Assembly (NCBI GenBank): GCA_043819695.1
Contig: JBDREM010000235.1
Coordinates: forward strand, 1-12,100
Source of the DNA: CAYLQD01 sp043819695
GTDB lineage: Bacteria; Planctomycetota; PUPC01
Length of the DNA: 12,100 bases
Direction: 5' to 3'
The notes under the pieces were generated by a model. That model was given only the letters and a program-made list of their open reading frames with translations. It was not told the origin of the DNA and did not search any database. Within the stretch, counting starts at the first letter, position 1; each line of letters begins with the position of its first letter. Positions 1 to 5,963 of the stretch are shown in pieces. The position numbers and the translations under genes were made by a program.

Positions 1-137
1 CCGCGGCGAGCGACGAGGCTTCGCGCAAGACACTCAAGCGCTACCTGAAGAGCCACCGCGACTGGCTCGAGCTCGGCCTCGGCGCCGACCCGCAGTTCCG
101 TCCGATCCGCGAGCCGCTCCGCAAGCGGCAGCGCTGA
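1..137 (+). CDS. C-terminal end of an unidentified protein (partial)
   Basis: The window opens inside a reading frame with codons starting at base 3 that ends at TGA 135-137. The 44 visible residues are charged and rich in Arg and Lys, for example TLKRYLKSHRDWLELGLG followed by a basic tail ending RKRQR. There is no membrane segment or recognisable motif. The codons are GC-rich at third positions like the other genes here, which supports real coding. It converges with the minus-strand permease remnant, whose stop lies 16 bases further on. No family can be named from this piece, and the start lies outside the window. Confidence 0.5.
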   Translation, partial: AASDEASRKTLKRYLKSHRDWLELGLGADPQFRPIREPLRKRQR

Positions 138-153
138 TGCGATCCGGCAGGGA

Positions 154-597
154 TTACTTCTCCTCGGGCACGACGATGCCGCGGAGGATGATCTTCTGGC
201 AGAAGACGGACACGAGGAACGCGGGGATGGCGGCGATGATGACCGAGGCGTATACGACCGCCCGGCCGCTTCGCTGCTGAAGATGGTACAGCCAGACCAT
301 CAGCGTCCACATCTTTTCGTCCAGGCGGATGAGCAGTGCGAACATGAAGTTCGCGCAGGCCGCGGTGAACGCGCCGAGCGCGATGACCGACAAGATCGGT
401 TTGGAGAGGTTCATCGTGATGTGCCAGAAGATGGCCCACTTGCCGGCCCCGTCGACGGCGTCGGCGGCGTCGTAGAGCTCGCGCGGGAGCGCGCCGACGA
501 GCGGGACGTCGCGGAAGCCCTTGTAGGCGGCGCTGTAGTTGCGGTTGAGAACATCGATCGTTCCACGGGCTTGCCTCGCTTCCTGCTGCGTAGCCAC
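154..597 (-). pseudogene. Truncated carbohydrate ABC transporter permease (MalG-type), probable remnant
   Basis: This 147-residue frame carries the C-terminal half of a binding-protein-dependent sugar permease. Residues 40-67 are the EAA loop (ELYDAADAVDGAG, then FWHITMNLSKP) that contacts the ATPase. Residues 68-91 and 113-137 are the last two membrane helices, and the end IILRGIVVPEEK fits MalG-type C-termini. Family members are usually about 270 residues or more with six helices, so the first four helices are missing. The only start is a GTG without a Shine-Dalgarno sequence, and an in-frame TAG (613-615) closes the frame just upstream. Residues 12-32 (GTIDVLNRNY, then YKGFRDV) may be leftover periplasmic sequence, which would mean an internal deletion rather than a clean 5' loss; that is inference. 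No partner permease, ATPase or binding protein is visible. It is unlikely to be functional alone. Confidence 0.7.
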
Positions 598-610
598 GAC
601 TGACGCCGCG

Positions 611-619
611 TGCTATAAT
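611..619 (+). promoter_or_regulatory. Extended -10 promoter element upstream of the sigma factor gene
   Basis: A consensus TATAAT at 614-619 is preceded by TG at 611-612 with one base between, which is the extended -10 form. No good -35 hexamer sits 16-18 bases upstream, as expected for extended -10 promoters. Transcription would start near 626, at a small perfect hairpin (GGCCC-TAC-GGGCC, 625-637), and run about 165 bases before the sigma factor start. The leader at 674-730 is A-rich and holds no other clear signal. The assignment rests on the hexamer only. Confidence 0.4.
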
Positions 620-790
620 CTGTCGGCCCTACGGGCCTCAAGGCCGCAGGCTCTCGCCCGATTCAAGAAACGCATGCGAGTGCTGACAGGGCAAGATATT
701 GGTACAAAAAAAAGCAAGATCACATGCACCCGTTCGGCGCGTCTTGCGGACTTACTAACAAAGGGCTTTTGTTGGTTCAGAGCGTGGAGC

Positions 791-1318
791 GTGAGGCGTA
801 AGACACTCGAGATGTTGCTCAGGGCGCACCAAGCCGAGGTCTACAGGTACGTTAAGTACCTTGGCGCGGGCGACGACCTCGCCCATGATCTCGTGCAGGA
901 GACCTTCCTGACCACGTTCCGCGACTCTCCGCCGCCTTCTCTGGACGACGCCCGGCGGCGCGGCGCGTGGCTTCGCGGGATCGCCCGCAACCTCCTGCTC
1001 CGGCATTGGGCGAAGGAGAAGCGCAGCCCGGTGAGGATCGACGGCCCCATGCTCGAGCAGGCCGAAGAGGTCTGGGCGTCGACATTTCCCGGCGGGGACG
1101 ACGGCTCGCAGTACCTCGAAGCCCTGCGTGAGTGCCTGAAGGCGATACCGGCGCGGGGCCGCGAAATCCTCGACCTCCGCTACGCCGAGGAGAAATCGCG
1201 CCACGAGATCGCCGATATCCTGTCGATGACGGTCGACGGCATAAAGTCCGCCTTGCAGCGTATCCGGGCGCGGCTGTCGAAGTGCGTGCGGGCGCGTCTC
1301 AGGCTGGAGGGCGCCTGA
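791..1318 (+). CDS. ECF-type RNA polymerase sigma factor
   Basis: This is a sigma-70 family factor of the extracytoplasmic-function type, which directs RNA polymerase to a small regulon in response to an envelope signal. Region 2 covers roughly residues 10-80 (AHQAEVYRYVKYLG, DLVQETFLTTF, then AWLRGIARNLLLRHWAKEKR) and contains the -10 recognition helix. Region 4 covers about residues 110-170 (LKAIPARGREILDLRY, SRHEIADILSMTVDGIKSALQRIRARL) and contains the -35 helix-turn-helix. There is no C-terminal extension. The start is uncertain. GTG 791 gives 175 residues and ATG 812 gives 168; neither has a well-spaced Shine-Dalgarno. Upstream in-frame sequence does not look coding. The stop TGA shares a base with the ATG of the next gene (TGATG, 1316-1320), so the FecR-type partner is probably translationally coupled and regulates this factor. 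Confidence 0.9.
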   Translation: MRRKTLEMLLRAHQAEVYRYVKYLGAGDDLAHDLVQETFLTTFRDSPPPSLDDARRRGAWLRGIARNLLLRHWAKEKRSPVRIDGPMLEQAEEVWASTFPGGDDGSQYLEALRECLKAIPARGREILDLRYAEEKSRHEIADILSMTVDGIKSALQRIRARLSKCVRARLRLEGA

Positions 1319-2712
1319 TGGACCGCGAGCAGTGGATCGACCGCCTGACCGAGACATGCCTGGGGGAGTGTCTGGGCGGCAAGGGGCCGCCTGACCTGTC
1401 CGGCCGCGTTCTTGCGCGAGCGGACAGGTCGAGGCGGCGCTTTGCTATTGGGTGGGCCGCCGCGGCCGCGGCGGCGCTGCTCGTGGCCGGTCTCATATCG
1501 GTGTGGTGGCCGGGCGAGCCGCAGAAGCCCATCAGCCGGAAGCCGGCCTACGCGGAGCCGGCCGCAATAGGCGACTATCGAGTTGAAGGGGACGGGACAG
1601 TACGGCGCGGGGCCATCGTCCACACGGACGAAGGCACGGCCGAACTAAGTATGGGAGGATATGCCTATGTGACAATGGAGCCGGGAAGTTCGGCACAGAT
1701 CGCGGGAACGCAGAACGCGGAGGAAGTGGTCCTCACCCGCGGCGAGATTGACTGCGAAGTCAATGCGAGCAGAGGCAGATTGTTTGCCGTGCGGACCGAG
1801 CTTGGGACGGTCTCGGTCGTAGGCACACGTTTCACCGTCCAATTGACAGAAGAGGAGACTGAGATGAACGGCAAGAAGATGTTGGTGAACGTGCTCGTTG
1901 GAACGGTCCTGGTGACGGGGCTGAACGGCGCCCAGTCGGTTGTGAGCGCGGGCGAGCGGCGAGCGGTGGACCGCGGCGGCCAGCGGCAAGCGGTGGACCG
2001 CGGTGGCCAGCGGCAAGCGGTGGACCGCGGCGTGCGGGCGGCGATGACGCGCCTGACTACCCCGACGATCACTGAAGCAAAGACGCCGCTCGAGAAGGAG
2101 GCCGTCGCACTGGCCCTTCAGGAGCGGGCGCTCCAGGCCAAGCAGCAGGAGATCGAGACGAAGGTCCTGGCGGACGCGGAAGTGGCGGCTGCGATGAAGG
2201 CTGCCTTCGATGCAATGGCCGCGTGCGAGGCCGACGTGAACGCCAACCCGGAGTACGCCGACCTCAAGAAGGAGCGGGAGCAGGTATCAACGGAGCTCAG
2301 GCAGGTGTTTCGCGGAGGGGCCGGCCGCCAGGACCGCGCGAACCGCGAGGAGCGCATGAGGAAGTTCAGGGAGCTCCAAACCCGTTCCAACCAACTGCGC
2401 GAGAAAATGGCCAAGCTGACCACCGAGGTCAAGGAACTGGCGGGGCTCAAGAAGAAGAAAGACGAGGCCGTCGCCGCGTTCCTCACGAAGTACCAGGCGA
2501 CGCTCGCCGCCAACAAGGAGCACGCGGAGATCGACAAGCAGTTGAAGCAGATCGAGGCGTGGTCCGCGGCGATCTCCGAACAGTTGCGGGCCGAGCGCAC
2601 GCGGCAGTTCCGCGCGAACAGGGAGGAACGGCGTGGAAACGCCGGAGGAGCCGGAGCCGAGGAGGGAGAGAAAAAGGAGGGCGAGGTGGACAACCCGTTC
2701 GAGGGGTTGTGA
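1318..2712 (+). CDS. FecR-domain membrane protein with long coiled-coil C-terminus (probable sigma-factor regulator)
   Basis: The 464-residue product starts at the ATG overlapping the sigma factor stop. Residues 1-41 form a short cytoplasmic, Arg-rich segment without a zinc-type anti-sigma motif. Residues 43-64 (AIGWAAAAAAALLVAGLISV) are a single membrane helix. Residues about 85-205 are a FecR domain (RRGAIVHTDEGTAELSMGG, VVLTRGEIDCEV, TVSVVGTRFTV). In the FecR family this domain is extracytoplasmic and passes an envelope signal to the partner sigma factor. Residues 213-239 are three 9-residue repeats. Residues about 258-445 are a charged, Ala/Glu/Lys-rich helical region that appears internally duplicated, with the word RANREER near 340 and again near 432. 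The tail is acidic (EEGEKKEGEVDNPFEGL). The role in sigma control is inferred from pairing and domain. The coiled coil has no assigned function. Confidence 0.88.
   Translation: MDREQWIDRLTETCLGECLGGKGPPDLSGRVLARADRSRRRFAIGWAAAAAAALLVAGLISVWWPGEPQKPISRKPAYAEPAAIGDYRVEGDGTVRRGAIVHTDEGTAELSMGGYAYVTMEPGSSAQIAGTQNAEEVVLTRGEIDCEVNASRGRLFAVRTELGTVSVVGTRFTVQLTEEETEMNGKKMLVNVLVGTVLVTGLNGAQSVVSAGERRAVDRGGQRQAVDRGGQRQAVDRGVRAAMTRLTTPTITEAKTPLEKEAVALALQERALQAKQQEIETKVLADAEVAAAMKAAFDAMAACEADVNANPEYADLKKEREQVSTELRQVFRGGAGRQDRANREERMRKFRELQTRSNQLREKMAKLTTEVKELAGLKKKKDEAVAAFLTKYQATLAANKEHAEIDKQLKQIEAWSAAISEQLRAERTRQFRANREERRGNAGGAGAEEGEKKEGEVDNPFEGL
1954..2034 (+). repeat. Three tandem 27-bp repeats inside the FecR-type gene
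   Basis: Three in-frame copies lie at 1954-1980, 1981-2007 and 2008-2034. They encode ERRAVDRGG, QRQAVDRGG and QRQAVDRGV. Copies 2 and 3 are almost identical, which suggests recent slippage. The repeats form a basic, Gly/Arg-rich linker between the FecR domain and the coiled coil. Confidence 0.9.
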
Positions 2713-2749
2713 TCCATTCGCCACAACGTACACGTTGACCGGCCCAGGT

Positions 2750-2780
2750 GAGCCTTCCCGCCGCTCCGGCGGGAGGGCTC
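2750..2780. terminator. Strong hairpin, possible terminator without U-tract
   Basis: A 14-base arm (2750-2763, beginning GAGCC) pairs with 2767-2780 across a CTC loop, with one G-U wobble as the only deviation. It lies 38 bases after the FecR gene stop. No T-run follows, so it is not a standard intrinsic terminator. The 10-bp word CCGGCCCAGG occurs on both sides (2739-2748 and 2782-2791) as direct repeats, so the hairpin may instead be a small dispersed repeat. Confidence 0.5.
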
Positions 2781-2838
2781 GCCGGCCCAGGCTCTTGGCA
2801 TCTCGGAAAGCGCCGTGGGGAGCTTTTCGCCGTTCCGT

Positions 2839-2866
2839 TTGATTTATCCTCAACGCGCGGTAGAAT
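2839..2866 (+). promoter_or_regulatory. Sigma-70-like promoter for the Memo-AMMECR1 gene
   Basis: TTGATT at 2839-2844 and TAGAAT at 2861-2866 are separated by 16 bases. That is four of six and five of six matches to the -35 and -10 consensus. Transcription would begin near 2873, leaving about 25 bases of leader with the GGGAGG ribosome site (2885-2890). The placement between a hairpin and a well-formed ribosome site supports the call. Confidence 0.5.
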
Positions 2867-2897
2867 TATACCGGGGGAGTCGTTGGGAGGCGGAACG

Positions 2898-4430
2898 ATG
2901 AAAAGTCTGCTGAGCTCTCGGGGCAGTATCGTGTGGATGGCGGCGTGGCCCGTTCTCCTTCTGTCGCTCGCGGCGACGGCCCGTGGGCAGGACGTGCGCG
3001 TCCGCCCCGCTGTCAAGGCGGGAACGTGGTACAAGGCTGATCCGAAGGCTCTCCGGGACGAGATCGAGGGATATTTCGCGAAGGCGCCGAAGGCGGCTCT
3101 GCCCGGGCCGCCGGTGGGCGTGATCGCGCCGCACGCGGGCTATGAGTTCTCGGGCAAGTGCGCCGGCGCGGTGTACGCGAAGCTTCGGGGGCGGGACATC
3201 CGCCGCGTGGTCGTGCTGGCGCCGACGCACCACGTCGGGTTCCGGGGCGGGTCGATCGCGAACGTCGATTTCTACGAGACGCCGCTCGGCCGGATCCCGC
3301 TCGACCGGAAGGCGTGCGACGCCGTCCTCAAGTCGCCGCTCGTCCGCTCGATCGCCGCAGCCCACCGCAACGAGCATTCGCTCGAGCTGCAACTCCCGTT
3401 CCTCCAGGTCGCTCTGAAAGAGTTCAAGCTCGTCCCGATCGTGCTGGGGCAACTCGCAGACGACGACTGCGCGAAGCTGGCGAACGTGTTGCGCGAGCAC
3501 ATGGACGCGCACACGCTGGTCGTCGCGAGCTCCGACTTCACGCACTACGGGCGGATGTTCAACTACGAGCCGTTCGCGAAGCAGGCGGGCAACGCGGCGA
3601 CGAAGGCCGAGCGGAACGAGGTCGTCCGCAACGGGATCGCGGCGCTCGACAAGGGCGCCATAGACCGCATCCTGCGGCTCGACGGGCCGGACTTCGGCAA
3701 GTACGTCGCTCGGTGGCGCGCGACGATCTGCGGGCGCGTGCCCATCGCCGTGATGCTCGAAATGCTCACGCCCGACTGCCAGGGCGCGCTGCTCGACTAC
3801 TATCTCTCGGGCGACCGCGAGGGCGACTACGACCATTCCGTCAGCTACGCCGCGATCGCGTTCACGATCGGCCCGGGCGAGGTGAGCGCGGCCGGGCGGA
3901 AGACGCTGCTCGAGGTCGCGCGGAAGACGCTGCGGGCGACGCTCCGCGGCGAAAAGCTGCCGAATTTCGACATCAAGGACAAGGAGCTTGAGGTCAAGCG
4001 GGGCGTATTCGTCACGTACAAGAACAAGGGCCGCCTGCGCGGCTGCATCGGCAATTTCTCCTCCGACGACCCGCTCTGGAAGCTCGTGCAGCGGATGGCC
4101 GTGGCGTCGGCCCGCGACGACTTCCGCTTCCGCGACGACCCGATCACCGCGAAGGAGGAGCCGGCCATCGACATCCAGATCTCCGTCCTGTCGCCGATGA
4201 CGCGGATAAACGACCCGCTTGATTTCATCGTCGGCGTGCACGGGCTCTACATCAAGCGGGGCCGGAGGGGAGGCACCTACCTGCCGCAGGTCGCGACGGA
4301 GCAGGGCTGGGACAAGCGGACGTTCATCTCGCACCTCTGCCGCTACAAGATCGGCCTGTCAGCCGATGCGTGGAAGCAGAAAGACACCGAGGTCTCCATC
4401 TATTCCGCGCAGGTCTTTGAGGAGAAGTAG
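2898..4430 (+). CDS. Secreted AmmeMemoRadiSam proteins B and A fusion (Memo-AMMECR1)
   Basis: The 510-residue product starts at ATG 2898 with GGGAGG seven bases upstream. Residues 1-32 are a Sec signal peptide (Lys/Arg n-region, VLLLSLAATARG core, cleavage near Gln32), with no lipobox. Residues about 35-330 are a Memo-like domain: His79 in APHAGYEFSG, His111-His112 in APTHH, NEHSLELQLPF, SSDFTHYG (211-218) and Cys278 in ICGRVPI. These match the positions of the metal-ligand residues of human MEMO1 (His49, His81, Cys244). Residues about 335-510 are an AMMECR1 domain with its signature LRGCIG at 380-385. In many prokaryotes these two proteins occur with a radical SAM enzyme; that third part is not in the window. 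The biochemical role is unknown for the bacterial system. Export to the periplasm is inferred from the signal peptide and is unusual for this family. The stop TAG directly abuts the repeat element at 4431. Confidence 0.9.
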   Translation: MKSLLSSRGSIVWMAAWPVLLLSLAATARGQDVRVRPAVKAGTWYKADPKALRDEIEGYFAKAPKAALPGPPVGVIAPHAGYEFSGKCAGAVYAKLRGRDIRRVVVLAPTHHVGFRGGSIANVDFYETPLGRIPLDRKACDAVLKSPLVRSIAAAHRNEHSLELQLPFLQVALKEFKLVPIVLGQLADDDCAKLANVLREHMDAHTLVVASSDFTHYGRMFNYEPFAKQAGNAATKAERNEVVRNGIAALDKGAIDRILRLDGPDFGKYVARWRATICGRVPIAVMLEMLTPDCQGALLDYYLSGDREGDYDHSVSYAAIAFTIGPGEVSAAGRKTLLEVARKTLRATLRGEKLPNFDIKDKELEVKRGVFVTYKNKGRLRGCIGNFSSDDPLWKLVQRMAVASARDDFRFRDDPITAKEEPAIDIQISVLSPMTRINDPLDFIVGVHGLYIKRGRRGGTYLPQVATEQGWDKRTFISHLCRYKIGLSADAWKQKDTEVSIYSAQVFEEK

Positions 4431-4432
4431 CA

Positions 4433-4488
4433 GGGGTGAGTGATGAGGGGTGAGGGGTGAGTGATGAGGGGTGAGGGGTGAGGGGAAG
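4433..4488 (+). repeat. Left heptad repeat array (GGGGTGA / GTGATGA)
   Basis: Eight consecutive 7-bp units are present. They are mixtures of GGGGTGA and GTGATGA, ending in the variant GGGGAAG. The first six form a perfect 21-bp tandem duplication (4433-4453 and 4454-4474). The array starts two bases after the stop of the Memo-AMMECR1 gene. Read rightward it contains TGA in all three frames within 17 bases. Confidence 0.92.
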
Positions 4489-4534
4489 ACACGTGGGGGA
4501 GAAACAGTCAGCTCTGAAAACAAGGAGGAAAGGC

Positions 4535-4910
4535 ATGTCGGAGAGGGTAATCCGAAGCTACAGGGACCTGCTGGTCCGGCAAAAAGCGATCGGGCTTGTC
4601 AAAGATGTCTACGTTCTCACGCGCGGGTTCCCCGATTCGGAGAAGTTCGGGCTGGCCAGTCAATTACAGCGGGCGGCTGTCTCCGTGCCTTCCAACATCG
4701 CGGAAGGACAAGCCCGGCAGCATACGAAGGAGTTCAAACAGTCCCTCTATGTGGCCCGCGGTTCCCTGGCGGAGGTGGATACGCAACTGACCATCGCCGG
4801 GGAGTTGGGTTTCACCGGCCGAGATGCTCAGGGGCCGATCCGCGAGAAGCTGGATGAAGTGCGGCGGATGATCAACGGCCTCGCGGCCAAGCTTGCCCAG
4901 CTCCCGGTGA
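4535..4910 (+). CDS. Four-helix-bundle protein (S23/IVS family); expected stop out of frame
   Basis: ATG 4535 follows a strong AGGAGG (4523-4528). Residues 1-124 match the four-helix-bundle family found in 23S rRNA intervening sequences and related to Avd of diversity-generating retroelements. The visible signature is YRDLLVRQKAIGLVKDVY, FGLASQLQRAAVSVPSNIAEGQAR and FKQSLYVARGSLAEVDTQL, then EVRRMINGLAAKL at the usual C-terminus. Homologues are about 115-125 residues and basic, and are thought to bind RNA or nucleoprotein. Here no in-frame stop occurs at that point. A TGA at 4908-4910 is one base out of frame, and the true frame stays open through the right heptad array and across the opposing gene until TAG at 6020-6022 (495 residues). 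Either a one-base insertion near the 3' end, a sequencing error, or a genuinely extended product explains this. The end given here is the out-of-frame TGA. Confidence 0.75.
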
Positions 4911-4994
4911 CACTTCGGTCCGGCGTTAATGCGGCCGGGCGTGGCGCCACAAGCTGCCGCGCTTACAGGGACACTCCGGACGGGAGTCATTCAC

Positions 4995-5092
4995 TCACCA
5001 CTTACCCCTCACCCCTCATCACTCACCACTTACCCCTCACCCCTCATCACTCACCCCTCACCCCTCATCACTCATCACTCATCACTCACCCC
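4995..5092 (-). repeat. Right heptad repeat array (TCACCCC / TCATCAC on the plus strand)
   Basis: Fourteen consecutive 7-bp units are the reverse complement of the left-array words, with variants TCACCAC and TTACCCC. Four units are repeated perfectly as a 28-bp tandem (4995-5022 and 5023-5050). Three TCATCAC units stand together at 5065-5085. Unit number differs from the left array (14 against 8), which points to slippage. On the plus strand it has no stop codon in any frame. Confidence 0.92.
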
Positions 5093-5101
5093 TGCCACCC
5101 G

Positions 5102-5923
5102 CTATTCTGGGTTGTAGAGAAGTTGCACGCGCCAGGAGAGATAGGCGTCGTATTGCGCGGGGTGGTTGAACGTGAGGTTGGTTTGGGGGGAACCGTCGAG
5201 GATATGGCGGATGCTGGCGTCGATGAGGGCGTGATCGCACCTGACGACGAAGTGCTTGATGAACCGCGTGAGGTTGGCGATCGACGTGGGCTGCAGCTTC
5301 ATTCCCGTCTGGGTGAAGTTGAACTTGCTGGCGTTCAGGCGGAGGTGGTGTGCCGGCTCGATCGCGAAGATGTCGAGGAAGTGGTCGTAGTCCGATTTGC
5401 TCGCCATGTGGAAGGTTCGTTCTCCAGCGCCGAGGGCGGGCAAGGCCGCCGCGAGTGCGCCGGCAAGGCCGACTCCGGGCACGGGGGGAATGGCGTGCAG
5501 GCCCGGCTGGCTCTCGACCACTCGTTTCTTGGCTTCCGTTCGCACGTGCGCGGCGGCGATGAAGACGATGTCGGCGTAGGGCACATTGACCTGTCCGATG
5601 CGGCGGCCGTGTTTGTCGCGCAGGTCGGACACTTCGAGGGCGTCGTCGCCGAGGCGGGCGGTCTCGAGGAAGACGGGATCGGGGAACCGGACCACGTCGC
5701 TCTCGGGCAATGCAAAGGCGCGGACGCCGGCGTGGCCGAGGATGCTGATCGCCGCGTCGGCCTGGTCTTTGGCCAGGCCCGACGCCAGAATGCCGATTTT
5801 GCCGCGGATCTCGCGCGTGACGTCGAGCACCACCTTACCCGTCGCCGTGGCGATGGCGCCGGCGATGGGCTGCAGCGGCCCGGTGAGCTCTTCCCGCGCA
5901 ACGACGTGGTAGGTCTCGTCCAT
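5102..5923 (-). CDS. Hypothetical protein, 273 residues, no recognised family
   Basis: ATG 5923 is preceded by AGGGG about nine bases upstream, and the frame ends at TAG 5102-5104. The composition is that of a soluble globular protein with no signal peptide or membrane segment. Residues about 38-82 (KIGILASGLAKDQADAAISI, then GVRAFALPESDVVRFPDP) read as a beta-alpha-beta unit of the kind seen in small ligand-binding or ACT/SPOR-like domains. Residues about 83-130 and 170-273 are mixed alpha/beta with aromatic-rich stretches (SKSDYDHFLDIFAIEPAHHLRLN). It lies 190 bases downstream of the AmaP-like gene on the same strand and may be read from that operon or from its own promoter in the gap. Its 3' end meets the four-helix-bundle element. 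The function cannot be named; the coding assignment is firm. Confidence 0.8.
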   Translation of the reverse strand: MDETYHVVAREELTGPLQPIAGAIATATGKVVLDVTREIRGKIGILASGLAKDQADAAISILGHAGVRAFALPESDVVRFPDPVFLETARLGDDALEVSDLRDKHGRRIGQVNVPYADIVFIAAAHVRTEAKKRVVESQPGLHAIPPVPGVGLAGALAAALPALGAGERTFHMASKSDYDHFLDIFAIEPAHHLRLNASKFNFTQTGMKLQPTSIANLTRFIKHFVVRCDHALIDASIRHILDGSPQTNLTFNHPAQYDAYLSWRVQLLYNPE

Positions 5924-5963
5924 TTCGCATTCCCCTGTGGCGTCCCGGTGCTGCAGACCTCAG

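Larger units (their letters stand above)
4431..5094. mobile_element. Candidate inserted element: four-helix-bundle gene between inverted heptad arrays
   Basis: The outer ends are an exact 16-bp terminal inverted repeat: CAGGGGTGAGTGATGA at 4431-4446 and its reverse complement at 5079-5094. Inside these ends lie arrays of 7-bp words in opposite orientation (4433-4488 and 4995-5092), and between them one gene of the S23/IVS four-helix-bundle family. The unit sits exactly between two converging genes, starting at the base after one stop codon and ending seven bases before the other. No transposase and no target-site duplication is visible. A passive, multiplied or host-mobilised element is one reading; a bidirectional termination or structural region around a resident gene is the other. 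Confidence 0.45.

Noticed and set aside
683..707. A promoter with CTGACA and TACAAA just before the A-run
   Set aside because: The spacing is only 14 bases and the -10 match is weak.
539..790. A longer start for the sigma factor
   Set aside because: The residues encoded before 791 do not resemble ECF N-termini and the stretch includes the putative promoter. Homology begins just after 791-812.
2806..2830. A second stem-loop (AAAGC pairing with GCTTT) as an intrinsic terminator
   Set aside because: The five-base stem is short with a large loop, and the following T-rich stretch is interrupted. It is too weak to call.
3158..3991. Long Arg-rich plus-strand frame inside the Memo-AMMECR1 gene
   Set aside because: It is a GC-driven frame-shifted shadow of the Memo coding sequence, with Arg/Ala bias and no motif.
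4433..5092. The regular repeats as a CRISPR array
   Set aside because: The repeats are 7-bp direct tandems with no spacers, arranged as an inverted pair around a gene. No cas gene is present.
4535..5094. A diversity-generating retroelement, because the four-helix-bundle family includes Avd
   Set aside because: There is no reverse transcriptase and no template/variable repeat pair in the window; the repeats are too short to be such a pair.
4431..5094. Target-site duplication flanking the four-helix-bundle unit
   Set aside because: The bases outside the ends (AAGTAG on the left, CCACCC on the right) show no shared direct repeat.
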